A stretch of 13,873 nucleotides of DNA from Candidatus Omnitrophota bacterium (GCA_020057015.1 JAGVGS010000025.1:1-13873); one strand, 5' to 3'. Counted from the stretch's first letter, positions 4,526 through 12,380 are shown. Made by a program: numbers and translations. Notes: generated by a model from the sequence alone, not told the origin.

Positions 4526-7444
4526 TTAGATGGCCTTAAACGCTTGCGGACAAATGGCTTGGAAGGCGCACCAGCGGCAATTGAACTCGTCAGGGCGAGC
4601 CTGGAAGTCACGCGCCCTGATCCCCTCAGCGACCTGGAGGATGAGCTGGCGGGCGCGATCGAAGTCCTTCTCGACAAATTCGGCCCTGCCCACAAGATCG
4701 GTTTCAAGGAATCGTAACTCGACGTGTGAGGGGGTGGTGCCATGAAGGGTCTGCCACGCCAGCGCGTAGATGAGCAGCTGCAGCGATTGGCGCGCCCGAC
4801 GGTCGGCCGCGGCCTGATCGTGGACCTCGGATGATTTGTAATCGATGATCACCACCTCGCCCTCGCGCTGATCCACCCGGTCCCAGCGGCCAACGATGAG
4901 GAGGTCCTTCAGGGGAAACGCGAACTTGGCCTCAATGAGCGAGGGCGTTTCCGGCACGGCCAGCTGGTGCGCATGAAAGCGGCGCAGCGTCTGCAGTCCC
5001 TGCTGCCGGCGCAGGGTCTCATGCGCCTTCGTCAGGAACCCCTCTTGGCGCCAGTGCTCCTCAAAGGCGGCCAGCAACTCCTCTTCACTGGGCGTGCGGC
5101 CTTCGAGCCGATGCCGGAAGAACAGCTCGATGGCTTTGTGCAGCGCGGCCCCGTAGGCCGCGGCATGGTGGCGCAGCACCGGGATGCGCACCACGTGGCT
5201 GAAACGGTACTTGAGCGGACAGGTCAGATAGTCGTCGGCCCCATGCGGATCCAGGCGCAGCGTGGCGGCTCTGGAGGAGGGCTGCTCCGGTGCCAGCTTC
5301 AACGCCGGCCCAGGGGGTGCGGATTGCGCGATGAGCTCCTGAGCCGTGAGGCGTTTGGCCGGTAGGTTGGGCGCTGGCAAATCCAGCGCCTCCAGCACGA
5401 ACTGGCTGACTTTGCGCCGGGTCTTGCCTCCGTAGTCGTACGCGCATGTCAGGTGCAGCGCCTCCTTGGCCCGCGTCATGGCCACATAGAACAGCCGCCG
5501 CTCTTCCTGCAAATGGTAATCACCCTCCGGCAGCAGGTCTTTCATGAGCGCCTCAGGGAGTTCCAGCGGATCCGCGCGCTGGGCCGTGGGAAACCGCCCC
5601 TGCACCAGCCCGACCAGGAACACCACGGGAAATTCCAGCCCTTTGGCCTTGTGGATGGTCAGCACGCTGACGCGGTCCATCCACGCGTCATCCGGTTCCA
5701 GCGGCTCGTTGCCGATGGCCTCCAGGAGGTCCAGGTGGGCCACGACTTCAGGCAGTGACGAGCCGACCATCTCTTCCACCCGCCGCAGGTGATGGAAAAA
5801 CCGGGCAATGGTGTGCAGGCGGGCGACGTCTTCTGGGCGCTCAGCGACGCTGAGCTGCTTGAGGACGCCTCGGTCGCTGAGCCAGCGATAGAGCAGCTGG
5901 CCGGGCGAGTGCGTGCGGGAGAGCTCCACCAGGCCGGCCATGTCCGTGAGCAGCTGGGCGATCTCGGCCTGGCCCGCTGCGGAGATCGCCACCGGCGCTG
6001 CCGCGTCCGTGGCCGTTTGAGCCAGCACGTGGCGCAGGTGCGCATACGTGCGCCGGGCCTCGGCCAGCAAGGCGGTGAGATCGGCCATCGGGCAGGCGTA
6101 GAGCGAGGAGCTGGCAACATGATACCAGCTGAGGCTGTCTTGCGGATCAGCCAGCGCTTTCAGGCACGAGAGGAGCAGTTTGCTCTCCGGGCGGCTCAGC
6201 AGCCCGCTGGCGCCGCTGAACTGCCAGGGCACGCCGGCCACGTTGAGTGCTCGTAGGAACATGTCCGCGTCCTTGTTGGACCGCACCAAGATGGCCACAT
6301 CACGCGGGGCGCGGGCGCCCGCCTCGATGGCTTCGCGGATCGTGCGCGCCACCCAGTCGGCTTCGCTCGAGACGGTCTCGAACACATGCCATTGGGGCTC
6401 GATCGGGTTGCGCGGGGCTCTAGCGATGAGCCGTTTGTTGATGCCCTGCCGCACCTCGAGGCGATCCGGGTTGTTGAATTGGATCAGGCGATAGGCCGCG
6501 TCCAAGATCGGCTGTGGCGAGCGGAAATTATCCGCCAGCACCAGCGTGCGCGCGCAGGGATTATGCTCCAGAAACTTGATCACGTTGCTGAGGGCGGCCC
6601 CGCGCCATTTATAAATACTTTGGTCATCATCGGCCACGACGGTGATGTGGGCCTCGGAGCCGGTCAAGAGCTGCAGTAGCCGATACTGGGCGTAGTTGGT
6701 GTCTTGGAACTCATCCACCAGCAGCTGCCGGTAGCGCCGCTGCAGGGCGACGCGGGCATCCGGCTGAGTCTCGAGCAGCCCCACCGCCAAGCGCACCTGG
6801 TCGCCGAAATCAATCGCGTTCTCTTGGCGTAAGAGGCGCTCGTAGGCCGCATACGCGTGGGCCGCCTCGCGCAAGGGTGCGACTTCCTCGCCTTGCGCCG
6901 CGAGGCGCTGGGCCTCAGCGAGCAGCTCCTCCGGGCCCACCAGCTCATCTTTGGCGCGCGCCATGAGGTTGATCAGCGCTCCCAGAAACCGGGTCGGGTC
7001 AGCCAGCGGACGCAGCCGCTCGAGGGGGAGGTCGAAGACATGCTGCCGCAGCAGCACCAGCTGCTGGGCTTGGGAGAGCACGCGGAAAAAGGGCGAGAGC
7101 CCCAACCGTGCGGCATGATCGCGCAAGAGCTGGTCCCCGAAGGCATGGAAAGTCTTGCACGCGACGTTGAGGTAGCCGTAGGGCAAGAGCACGTCCAGCC
7201 GCTCTTCCATCTGGGCCGCGGCTTTTTCCGTGAACGTCAGGGCGAGGATTTCTTCCGGCCGGGCGGCTTGGCTGGCGATCAGTGCAGCGATGCGGCGGGT
7301 GATGACTGTGGTCTTGCCGGTGCCGGCCCCGGCTACAATGAGCAGCGGGCCGTCGGAGTGTCCCACGGCCTCCCGCTGCGCGGGGGTCAGATCTTGCCCT
7401 AGGGCCTCGTCAGACGAGGCGGCGAACAGCGCGGCGCGCGCCAC
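4526..7444 (-). CDS. UvrD/PcrA-type DNA helicase fused to RecB-like Fe-S nuclease
   Basis: Predicted 972-residue ATP-driven 3'-5' helicase with a C-terminal exonuclease, for DNA repair or end processing. Superfamily 1A motifs appear in order: AGAGTGKTT (residues 38-46), LTFTEKAA (69-76), VDEFQDTN (243-250), DDDQSIYKWRGA (272-283), LTIHKAKGLEFPVVF and RRLFYVAMTRAKEAL (about 660). The last 230 residues are a PD-(D/E)XK domain: GRWDRVD, then VVIIDYKSS, then a QxxxY-like QLLIYAL. A cysteine in LTCPLKYRF plus C956, C959 and C965 (CRWCAFQAIC) match the four-cysteine iron-sulfur staple of AddB, AdnB and Cas4. UvrD alone is about 720 residues, so this is a fusion resembling mycobacterial AdnB. The GTG start is 15 nt after the upstream stop; an ATG at 7457 is out of frame. 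No partner subunit is nearby. Confidence 0.92.
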   Translation of the reverse strand: MARAALFAASSDEALGQDLTPAQREAVGHSDGPLLIVAGAGTGKTTVITRRIAALIASQAARPEEILALTFTEKAAAQMEERLDVLLPYGYLNVACKTFHAFGDQLLRDHAARLGLSPFFRVLSQAQQLVLLRQHVFDLPLERLRPLADPTRFLGALINLMARAKDELVGPEELLAEAQRLAAQGEEVAPLREAAHAYAAYERLLRQENAIDFGDQVRLAVGLLETQPDARVALQRRYRQLLVDEFQDTNYAQYRLLQLLTGSEAHITVVADDDQSIYKWRGAALSNVIKFLEHNPCARTLVLADNFRSPQPILDAAYRLIQFNNPDRLEVRQGINKRLIARAPRNPIEPQWHVFETVSSEADWVARTIREAIEAGARAPRDVAILVRSNKDADMFLRALNVAGVPWQFSGASGLLSRPESKLLLSCLKALADPQDSLSWYHVASSSLYACPMADLTALLAEARRTYAHLRHVLAQTATDAAAPVAISAAGQAEIAQLLTDMAGLVELSRTHSPGQLLYRWLSDRGVLKQLSVAERPEDVARLHTIARFFHHLRRVEEMVGSSLPEVVAHLDLLEAIGNEPLEPDDAWMDRVSVLTIHKAKGLEFPVVFLVGLVQGRFPTAQRADPLELPEALMKDLLPEGDYHLQEERRLFYVAMTRAKEALHLTCAYDYGGKTRRKVSQFVLEALDLPAPNLPAKRLTAQELIAQSAPPGPALKLAPEQPSSRAATLRLDPHGADDYLTCPLKYRFSHVVRIPVLRHHAAAYGAALHKAIELFFRHRLEGRTPSEEELLAAFEEHWRQEGFLTKAHETLRRQQGLQTLRRFHAHQLAVPETPSLIEAKFAFPLKDLLIVGRWDRVDQREGEVVIIDYKSSEVHDQAAADRRARQSLQLLIYALAWQTLHGTTPSHVELRFLETDLVGRAEFVEKDFDRARQLILQVAEGIRARDFQARPDEFNCRWCAFQAICPQAFKAI

Positions 7445-7459
7445 GAAGGCCCAGCATGG

Positions 7460-8206
7460 TTACTGCGAGGTGGTCTTGAACTTGAAGGGAAACTCCAGGC
7501 TGCGCTGCGGCAGATCATCGGCCGAGAAGTCGCTCTTGATATTAGTCACCAGCAGCGTGAGACCCTCGGTCTTGCGCACCGGGGTCCAGAACGCGATCAA
7601 CCCGTCATGGACGACGCCCGGGTACAGATAGCCCTTCTGCACGGTTGAGCGCTGCATCAGCGCGTAGCGGCTCTGCGACTTCGGCAGCACCTTGCCCACC
7701 GGCACGCTGAACCCGAAATAGCCGGGCGAGGCATCTTCCAGGATGCCGCGCGTCATCGTGGCCGTGGGGGTTTTGGCTTCGGCGATGGCGTTGATATAGT
7801 CGGTGCCGATGATGCCGTATTGATTGCCGCGCCCGTCGATCAGCACGAATTGCGTGGGGTCCACGAAGATGCGCTCTTCGCTGCGGTTGGCGATCTTGAC
7901 GTAGAACACCAGATTTTCAGGAAAAAAGGGTTGCTTGCCGGCATATTCCCCAAAAATCTCGCGCCGCTGGAACATTTGCGCCAAGTAGTCAGGGGTGGCG
8001 TGCTGGAGGGTGACTTCGACCTTGCCCTGCTCCAGCGTTTGCGTCGCCGGCTCAAGCACCCACGCGCCCTGCTGGCCCACGGCCGTGACGTCCTCCATCG
8101 AGCCGGTCGCGCTGCGTTGCAGCAACAGCGAACTCTTACGGCCGCACCCCGTGGCCGCGATCAGCACGGCCGTCCCCACCATCGCATACCCGCTGAGGCG
8201 TTTCAT
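7460..8206 (-). CDS. putative lipoprotein of unknown function
   Basis: The 248-residue product begins MKRLSGYAMVGTAVLIAATGCGRKSS: a positive start, a hydrophobic core and a lipobox-like ATGC with the lipidation cysteine at residue 21. It is probably a cell-envelope lipoprotein. The mature part has no motif I can name. Patterns such as NLVFYVKIANRSEERIFVDPTQFVLIDGRGNQYG and YPGVVHDGLIAFWTPV suggest an immunoglobulin-like beta-sandwich, as in many small envelope proteins. It has the best ribosome site in the window, AGGAGG at 8220-8215, spaced 8 nt from the ATG, so it may be made in higher amounts than its neighbours. It starts 15 nt after the dGTPase gene and ends 15 nt before the helicase gene. 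The lipoprotein call is good; the role is unknown. Confidence 0.85.
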   Translation of the reverse strand: MKRLSGYAMVGTAVLIAATGCGRKSSLLLQRSATGSMEDVTAVGQQGAWVLEPATQTLEQGKVEVTLQHATPDYLAQMFQRREIFGEYAGKQPFFPENLVFYVKIANRSEERIFVDPTQFVLIDGRGNQYGIIGTDYINAIAEAKTPTATMTRGILEDASPGYFGFSVPVGKVLPKSQSRYALMQRSTVQKGYLYPGVVHDGLIAFWTPVRKTEGLTLLVTNIKSDFSADDLPQRSLEFPFKFKTTSQ

Positions 8207-8214
8207 GGCTCACC

Positions 8215-8220
8215 CCTCCT
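8215..8220 (-). promoter_or_regulatory. strong Shine-Dalgarno site of the lipoprotein gene
   Basis: AGGAGG on the minus strand, 8 nt before the ATG at 8206. It stands out because most starts in this window have weak or absent Shine-Dalgarno sequences, and it fixes the lipoprotein start. Confidence 0.85.
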
Positions 8221-8221
8221 T

Positions 8222-9415
8222 TTACACCCGCTCAAAGGGATCGAACAGCTTCCGGTATTCTTCCATGCAATAGCGGTCGGTCATGCCCGCAATGTAGTCG
8301 CACACGACACGGTGCGGCTCTTCCCCGCGCTCAATGCGCGAGCGCGTGGTTTTCGGCAACTGCTCGGGCTTTTGCAAGTAGAGGCCGAAGAGCTCGCTGA
8401 TGAACCGTTTGGCCTTATCCGCCATCCGAATTACCCGGTAGTGCTGGTAAAACTGCGTCCAGAGCAAGCGCTTCAGCGGCAGGCGCAGCGCCTTCATCTC
8501 GTCGCTGAAGCCCACCAGGTGTGTGTGCGCGGCACGCACATCCTCCACTGACCCGATGCGGTGTGTTTGCAGCCGGTCCCTCGTGGCGTGCAGCAGGTCG
8601 GTGGTCTGCCGGTCAATGAGCATGCGGATGATCTGGAAGCGCCGTAATTCGGTCTCCAGGCCGGGGTGCTGCCGCTCGAGGGTCATCCGGGCCTGGTCCC
8701 ACAGGGGCAGCGTATTTAACTCCACCTCTTTAAGGATACCCGAGGCCAGCCCGTCATCCAAGTCATGATTATCATAGGCGATCTCATCCGCGATATCGGC
8801 GATTTGGCTCTCCAGCAGCGGGGAGACCGTGGGATCGAGGGCCACCTGCATGTCCGGCTGGCTGTACGGGGTACGGTGCTTATTGATGCTCTCGCGTACC
8901 TCCCAGCTCAGATTGAGGCCCGGGTGGTTGGGATAGCGATGCTCCAGCACGTCCACGATCCGCAAGCCCTGGATGTTGTGGTCAAAGCCCCCGTGCCCGG
9001 CCATGAGCTCCCGCAACGCGTCTTCGCCGGCGTGGCCAAACGGCGGGTGGCCGATGTCATGGGCCAAGGCGACGGCTTCCACGAGATCCTCATTGAGGCG
9101 CAGCGCGCGCGCGATGGACACGGCAATTTGAGCCACTTCCAGCGTGTGCGTGAGGCGCGTGCGGTAGTAATCGCCCTCATGGATGACAAAGACCTGGGTC
9201 TTATATTCGAGGCGGCGAAACGCGGTGGTGTGGATGACGCGATCACGATCGCGGCGATACACGCTGCGCAGCGGGTGCTCCGGCTCCGGGTGCTGGCGGC
9301 CCCGCGTGTGGCGGCTTTTCATCGCGTACGGGGCGAGCCACTGCTCTTCCCGCGCCTCGAGCGCTTCGCGCGAGAGAATGAACAGATCCTCGGCCGCCGG
9401 CTTAACCGCGGCCAT
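8222..9415 (-). CDS. dGTP triphosphohydrolase-like HD-domain protein
   Basis: Likely hydrolyses dGTP or other dNTPs to nucleoside and triphosphate, trimming nucleotide pools. The 397-residue product matches the dGTPase-like (type 2) family. LAPYAMKSRHTRGR is followed by RDRDRVIHTTAFRRLEYKTQVF, then RLTHTLEVAQI (metal His), AHDIGHPPFGHAGE (the HD pair), GGFDHN, and DIADEIAYDNHDLDDG with the final metal Asp. The metal set therefore looks complete. The start is uncertain. ATG 9415 gives a 14-nt overlap with the HIT gene and an N-terminus near family length. ATG 9439 adds 8 residues and a 38-nt overlap. Neither has a Shine-Dalgarno. It is in line with the HIT gene upstream and the lipoprotein downstream. 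Often annotated dgt; the true substrate cannot be read from sequence. Confidence 0.93.
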   Translation of the reverse strand: MAAVKPAAEDLFILSREALEAREEQWLAPYAMKSRHTRGRQHPEPEHPLRSVYRRDRDRVIHTTAFRRLEYKTQVFVIHEGDYYRTRLTHTLEVAQIAVSIARALRLNEDLVEAVALAHDIGHPPFGHAGEDALRELMAGHGGFDHNIQGLRIVDVLEHRYPNHPGLNLSWEVRESINKHRTPYSQPDMQVALDPTVSPLLESQIADIADEIAYDNHDLDDGLASGILKEVELNTLPLWDQARMTLERQHPGLETELRRFQIIRMLIDRQTTDLLHATRDRLQTHRIGSVEDVRAAHTHLVGFSDEMKALRLPLKRLLWTQFYQHYRVIRMADKAKRFISELFGLYLQKPEQLPKTTRSRIERGEEPHRVVCDYIAGMTDRYCMEEYRKLFDPFERV

Positions 9416-9908
9416 CGCGCAGGAGGTGGTAGAGTTCATCGAGGGATTGGGACATCACCTTGGTATGCGCCAGCACCGGCATGAAGTTGGTGTCCCCGTC
9501 CCAGCGCGGCACCACATGCAAGTGCAAGTGGCCGGGTAGGCCTGCCCCAGCGCTGCGTCCCAAATTCAGCCCTAGGTTGAAGGCATGCGGCCGCAGCGTG
9601 CGGCGCAGCCGGCGCACGAGCCGCTGGCTCAGGGTGAGCAGCTCTGCCCATTCCGCCGGGCGTAGGCGGTCGAGTTCGCCGATATGGCGGTGGGGCGCGA
9701 TCATCAGGTGGCCATTGTTATAGGGGTACAGGTTGAGTAAGGCAAACGCGTAGCGGCCGCGCGCAATGACGCGGTGGGCCTGGTCTTCGTGGTTGGCCTG
9801 GGCCAGGCAAAAGATGCAGCGCCGCGGTGGCTTCTTCGCCGTGATGAAGCCGCTGCGCCAAGGGGCCCAGAGCCGTGGCAGCGAGACGGCTTGCCGGCGG
9901 CGCGGCAT
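9402..9908 (-). CDS. HIT-family nucleotide hydrolase or phosphorylase
   Basis: The 168-residue product has the histidine triad HLHLHVV at about residues 127-133 (H127, H129, H131), with H129 or H131 expected as the nucleophile. The N-terminal RLWAPWRSGFI and CIFC pair (31-34), plus LNLYPYNNGHLMIAPHRHIGEL, are typical of the branch containing mycobacterial Rv2613c, a diadenosine tetraphosphate phosphorylase. A role in clearing Ap4A-like dinucleotides is therefore likely, but the substrate is inferred. The ATG at 9908 lies 2 nt after the stop of the ATPase gene (TAACCATG). A GTG-type start further upstream would run into that gene and adds an unlikely N-terminus. The end overlaps the dGTPase gene. 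Confidence 0.92.
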   Translation of the reverse strand: MPRRRQAVSLPRLWAPWRSGFITAKKPPRRCIFCLAQANHEDQAHRVIARGRYAFALLNLYPYNNGHLMIAPHRHIGELDRLRPAEWAELLTLSQRLVRRLRRTLRPHAFNLGLNLGRSAGAGLPGHLHLHVVPRWDGDTNFMPVLAHTKVMSQSLDELYHLLRDGRG

Positions 9909-9910
9909 GG

Positions 9911-11527
9911 TTAGGGCCGCCCGTAGAGCTCGGTCAGGAACCGCAGATCCTGCGGCTCCCACACCCACATATTGGCTGCTTTGGCCAGCATGCGCATGTG
10001 CTCATCGAGCGGGATGCGGGCGACGAGGACCTTCCGCGAAGGCCGAGGCTGCTGCTGGCGGCAAAAGGCATCGAACTGCGTGATCGCTTGCTCATCCACC
10101 GAGCGCTCATGCACGGTCAGGCACCAGCGCTTGCCTTCGCCTTCCGCCACCAGGTAGGCGCCCTGGCCAGGGGCTGGCACGGGAGGCATCGGCTGGATCT
10201 GCGCAAAGCGTGGCAAACGTCCGGTCTTGGCGTCCAGCGAGACGGTGTCGTCATCAAACTGCGTCAAGAGCTGGGCCACCCGTGAGGCCAGGCTGAGCTG
10301 GTGGGTTTGCGTCCATTGGCCCCACAACCCGCGCAGGGTTTGGCTCAGCCGGTCGCGCAGCTGGAGGGGAGAGCTGACGGCGTTGGCCCGCTGCGCGGCC
10401 AGGATGCTGGCGACCCAGCAGCGCAGGATCGGGTCGGCCACCATCCAGCACATCCCGTTGCGCTGCACCAGGTCGTGCTCGACGAGGCACTGCAGCGCCT
10501 CGCTGACAGACGCCTTGCCGGTGCGGTGGGCAATATCCGTGGCGGTCCGAGCCCCCAACGCGATCTGCACTAGCACATCTTGGGCCTTGGACCCTAGTCG
10601 CCCCTGCAGCAGCCCTTCCAGGCGCGCGAGACACCATTGATACAACGGCCCCTCCGCAGCGCCGAGGAGGTCCCAGCCGACCTGCAGGAACAGCGCTTCA
10701 TTCAGCTCGGCCTGCTTGCCCAGGGTGGCGCGCTCGCGCAGGCGCCGAATCCAGACGCCGAGATACCAGGGGTAGCTGGCCAGCCATTCCACCAGAAAAC
10801 TGCTGGCGGCGGCGGTGTGCCGGAGGCCGCGCAACTCCTGCTGCACCCAGAGGATGGTGGTCGTGGCATCCAGGGGCCCGAACGACACCAGCTCAAATTG
10901 CCCGAACAACAGCTGCAGCCGCTCGCGCAGGATTTGCCTAGCCCGGTAAGTGGACGAGCTGCTCAGGATGAAGAGCACGTTCGGCCAGGTCATCACCCGC
11001 TTGCCCAGCTCATGGAACGCATGCGCGAGGCCCACTTCTTCCAGATACAGGAATTCGTCAATGATCAGCACGCACGGCGTGTGGGATTCTTCGGCCAGCG
11101 CTGGGATCACATCGAGCACCCGATTGAAGGCCTCGCCGTAAAGGCGCCGGGCAATGAGCTGCTCGGCTGCCCGGGCGGCCAGGGCGGTCTGCGGGCATTG
11201 CGCGGCCACCTGCTCCAGGAGCTGTGAAAGGCCGCTCGCACTCAGATCATCGCCCTGCGAGGCTAAGGCTGGGGCTAGGGGTAAGGCAGCTTGCAGAATG
11301 GCGCTCAAGAAGCGCTGCAGAAAGCTGCGGCAGGACTCTCGGTAGAGCGGGCAGTAGATCGCGCGCAGCGAGGAGGACGAGTTCTCGGCCAGGGCTTGCA
11401 GTTGAAACGTTTTGCCGCTGCCTGGCGGTCCGATGAGGGCTAAGTTCTGTCGAAACCCCTGGCGGAACGCCTCTAGGCGCCGCTGCAAGTGCCGGGCCAC
11501 ATCCAGACGGAGGTTAGCAGAGGTCAT
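9911..11527 (-). CDS. archaeal-type AAA/STAND ATPase with winged helix and C-terminal REase-like domain
   Basis: The 538-residue product has Walker A GPPGSGKT (residues 33-40), Walker B VLIIDEF (153-159) and a sensor-1-like VLFILSSSST (184-193). These mark an ATPase of the archaeal ATPase (ATPase_2) type. A winged helix follows at about 313-375 (AQDVLVQIALGARTATDIAH), ending in the family hallmark WMVADPILRCW. The last 85 residues (GAYLVAEGEGKRWCLTVHER ... NMWVWEPQDLRFLTELYG) resemble the PD-(D/E)XK-like domain often found there. The usual EVK catalytic strand is missing (CLTVHER), so it is probably not a nuclease. The ATG overlaps the stop of the M23-like gene as ATGA, and the HIT gene follows 2 nt later. 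The biological role is unknown; DNA binding through the winged helix is inferred. Confidence 0.85.
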   Translation of the reverse strand: MTSANLRLDVARHLQRRLEAFRQGFRQNLALIGPPGSGKTFQLQALAENSSSSLRAIYCPLYRESCRSFLQRFLSAILQAALPLAPALASQGDDLSASGLSQLLEQVAAQCPQTALAARAAEQLIARRLYGEAFNRVLDVIPALAEESHTPCVLIIDEFLYLEEVGLAHAFHELGKRVMTWPNVLFILSSSSTYRARQILRERLQLLFGQFELVSFGPLDATTTILWVQQELRGLRHTAAASSFLVEWLASYPWYLGVWIRRLRERATLGKQAELNEALFLQVGWDLLGAAEGPLYQWCLARLEGLLQGRLGSKAQDVLVQIALGARTATDIAHRTGKASVSEALQCLVEHDLVQRNGMCWMVADPILRCWVASILAAQRANAVSSPLQLRDRLSQTLRGLWGQWTQTHQLSLASRVAQLLTQFDDDTVSLDAKTGRLPRFAQIQPMPPVPAPGQGAYLVAEGEGKRWCLTVHERSVDEQAITQFDAFCRQQQPRPSRKVLVARIPLDEHMRMLAKAANMWVWEPQDLRFLTELYGRP

Positions 11528-12147
11528 GGGTCGCTCGGCAGCAGGCTCAGCATCATCGGCACTGGGGTGGCATCCAGCCGGATCTCGAAATGCAGCGGAT
11601 TCAGCCCTAAACGGGCAATCGGGCTGCCTTGAGCCACTTCAGCCCCAGGCACCACCAACAGCGCTTCAACGCCTGCGTAGATTGAAGCATAGCCCCCCTC
11701 ATGCGTCAACACGAGCGTGGGGCCGCGGCCCGCCAATGCCTGGGTGGCGACAGCCACGCGGCCCTGGCGTGCCGCCCGGACGACCGAGCCTTGGGGCGCT
11801 GAAATTTCCACGCCATGCAGCGCGCCATCCGTGTGCACGCGTCCGACCACCGGCCAAAAGAACTGCGGGCTGTCATCCGGCAAAGAGATGAACACCGGCT
11901 GGCTCGGGGTGATGCGCGGGGCTTTGTGCGGCGGCCAGGGCGTCCAGCGGCGTCCGGAGGTTCGCAAAGCACCCGGGGCCCTCAGCAAGGGGCGTGGCAA
12001 CAGATCCTCCGGGAAGGAGGAGGCGCTCTGCCGCTCTGGGGCCATGGCGCACCCCAGCGTGCAAAGCATCAACCTTAAGGCCCACCTGGCGCGAGGACGC
12101 AGTGTGTGGTTATCCAAACTAAAAAAGCGGGTAGCGGGAATCGGCAC
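11524..12147 (-). CDS. degenerate M23/LytM-domain protein
   Basis: The C-terminal half (about 97-200 of 207 residues) has the LytM/M23 fold: FWPVVGRV, HGVEISAPQGSVVRAARQGRV, GPTLVLTHEGGYASIYAG, VAQGSPIAR and LHFEIR. The zinc-site residues are largely lost. The HxxxD position reads L...E (L110, E114) and the Y-x-H position reads Y-A-G (G159). Only H186 in LHFEI remains. Like EnvC or NlpD it may regulate an amidase rather than cut peptidoglycan itself. The N-terminus has arginines and then WALRLMLCTLGC, a possible signal with a weak lipobox (C33). The start is doubtful: the GTG at 12147 makes the first nine residues out of a tRNA-Gly fragment, so a TTG or other start nearer 12115 is possible. 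It heads the six-gene block. Confidence 0.75.
   Translation of the reverse strand: MPIPATRFFSLDNHTLRPRARWALRLMLCTLGCAMAPERQSASSFPEDLLPRPLLRAPGALRTSGRRWTPWPPHKAPRITPSQPVFISLPDDSPQFFWPVVGRVHTDGALHGVEISAPQGSVVRAARQGRVAVATQALAGRGPTLVLTHEGGYASIYAGVEALLVVPGAEVAQGSPIARLGLNPLHFEIRLDATPVPMMLSLLPSDP
12121..12143 (-). repeat. displaced copy of the tRNA-Gly 3' end followed by a T-run
   Basis: Eighteen bases at 12126-12143 are identical, in the same orientation, to 12283-12300, the last part of tRNA-Gly(CCC) through the discriminator base. After it the minus strand reads six T (12126-12121) instead of the tRNA's CCA. This is what remains when an element integrates into a tRNA gene and restores its 3' end. 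A local duplication is the alternative. Confidence 0.75.
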
Positions 12148-12262
12148 CTCCGCTCACTTCGTTCGCTGCGGTCGGCCGCCCGCGCCTCCCAAAGTGCTCA
12201 CCGCTCCCTAATCGGTCGCGGCTCGGTCAATCGAAGTCGGCGCTCCCTTCGATTCCCGCTAC
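12131..12262. repeat. 132-bp segment with 13-bp perfect terminal inverted repeats
   Basis: GTAGCGGGAATCG at 12131-12143 is mirrored exactly by CGATTCCCGCTAC at 12250-12262, and an ACTTCG block is equally spaced inside each end. The right end extends to a 15-base inverted copy of tRNA-Gly sequence (12248-12262, TTCGATTCCCGCTAC). The interior is GC-rich and has no credible gene. It could be a miniature palindromic element built from tRNA ends, an integration scar, or an extended hairpin. On the minus strand a T-run follows the left end, so it could also act as a terminator. Confidence 0.6.
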
Positions 12263-12279
12263 TTGCTAGTCATGCAACA

Positions 12280-12353
12280 TGGAGCGGGTAGCGGGAATCG
12301 AACCCGCATGGCCAGCTTGGGAAGCTGGAGCACTACCATTGTGCTATACCCGC
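12280..12353 (-). tRNA. tRNA-Gly, anticodon CCC
   Basis: The 74-nt minus-strand gene has acceptor stem GCGGGTA/TACCCGC, a D arm with AATGGTAGT, an anticodon arm CCAGC-TTCCCAA-GCTGG giving anticodon CCC (reads GGG), and a T arm with GGTTCGATTCCC. Discriminator T and an encoded CCA complete it. It lies 28 nt after the thiE stop. Parts of its 3' end recur just downstream in direct and inverted orientation. Confidence 0.96.
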
Positions 12354-12380
12354 GTATCGTGATTTAAGAAGCGCTTGGCT

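Noticed and set aside
7444..7457. ATG at 7457 as the helicase start
   Set aside because: It is out of frame with the helicase and its frame soon stops; the in-frame GTG at 7444 is the only plausible start before the conserved N-terminus.
12148..12279. CRISPR-like or coding content downstream of tRNA-Gly
   Set aside because: There is no regularly spaced repeat-spacer pattern and no credible open frame; only the tRNA-derived direct and inverted repeats are supported.
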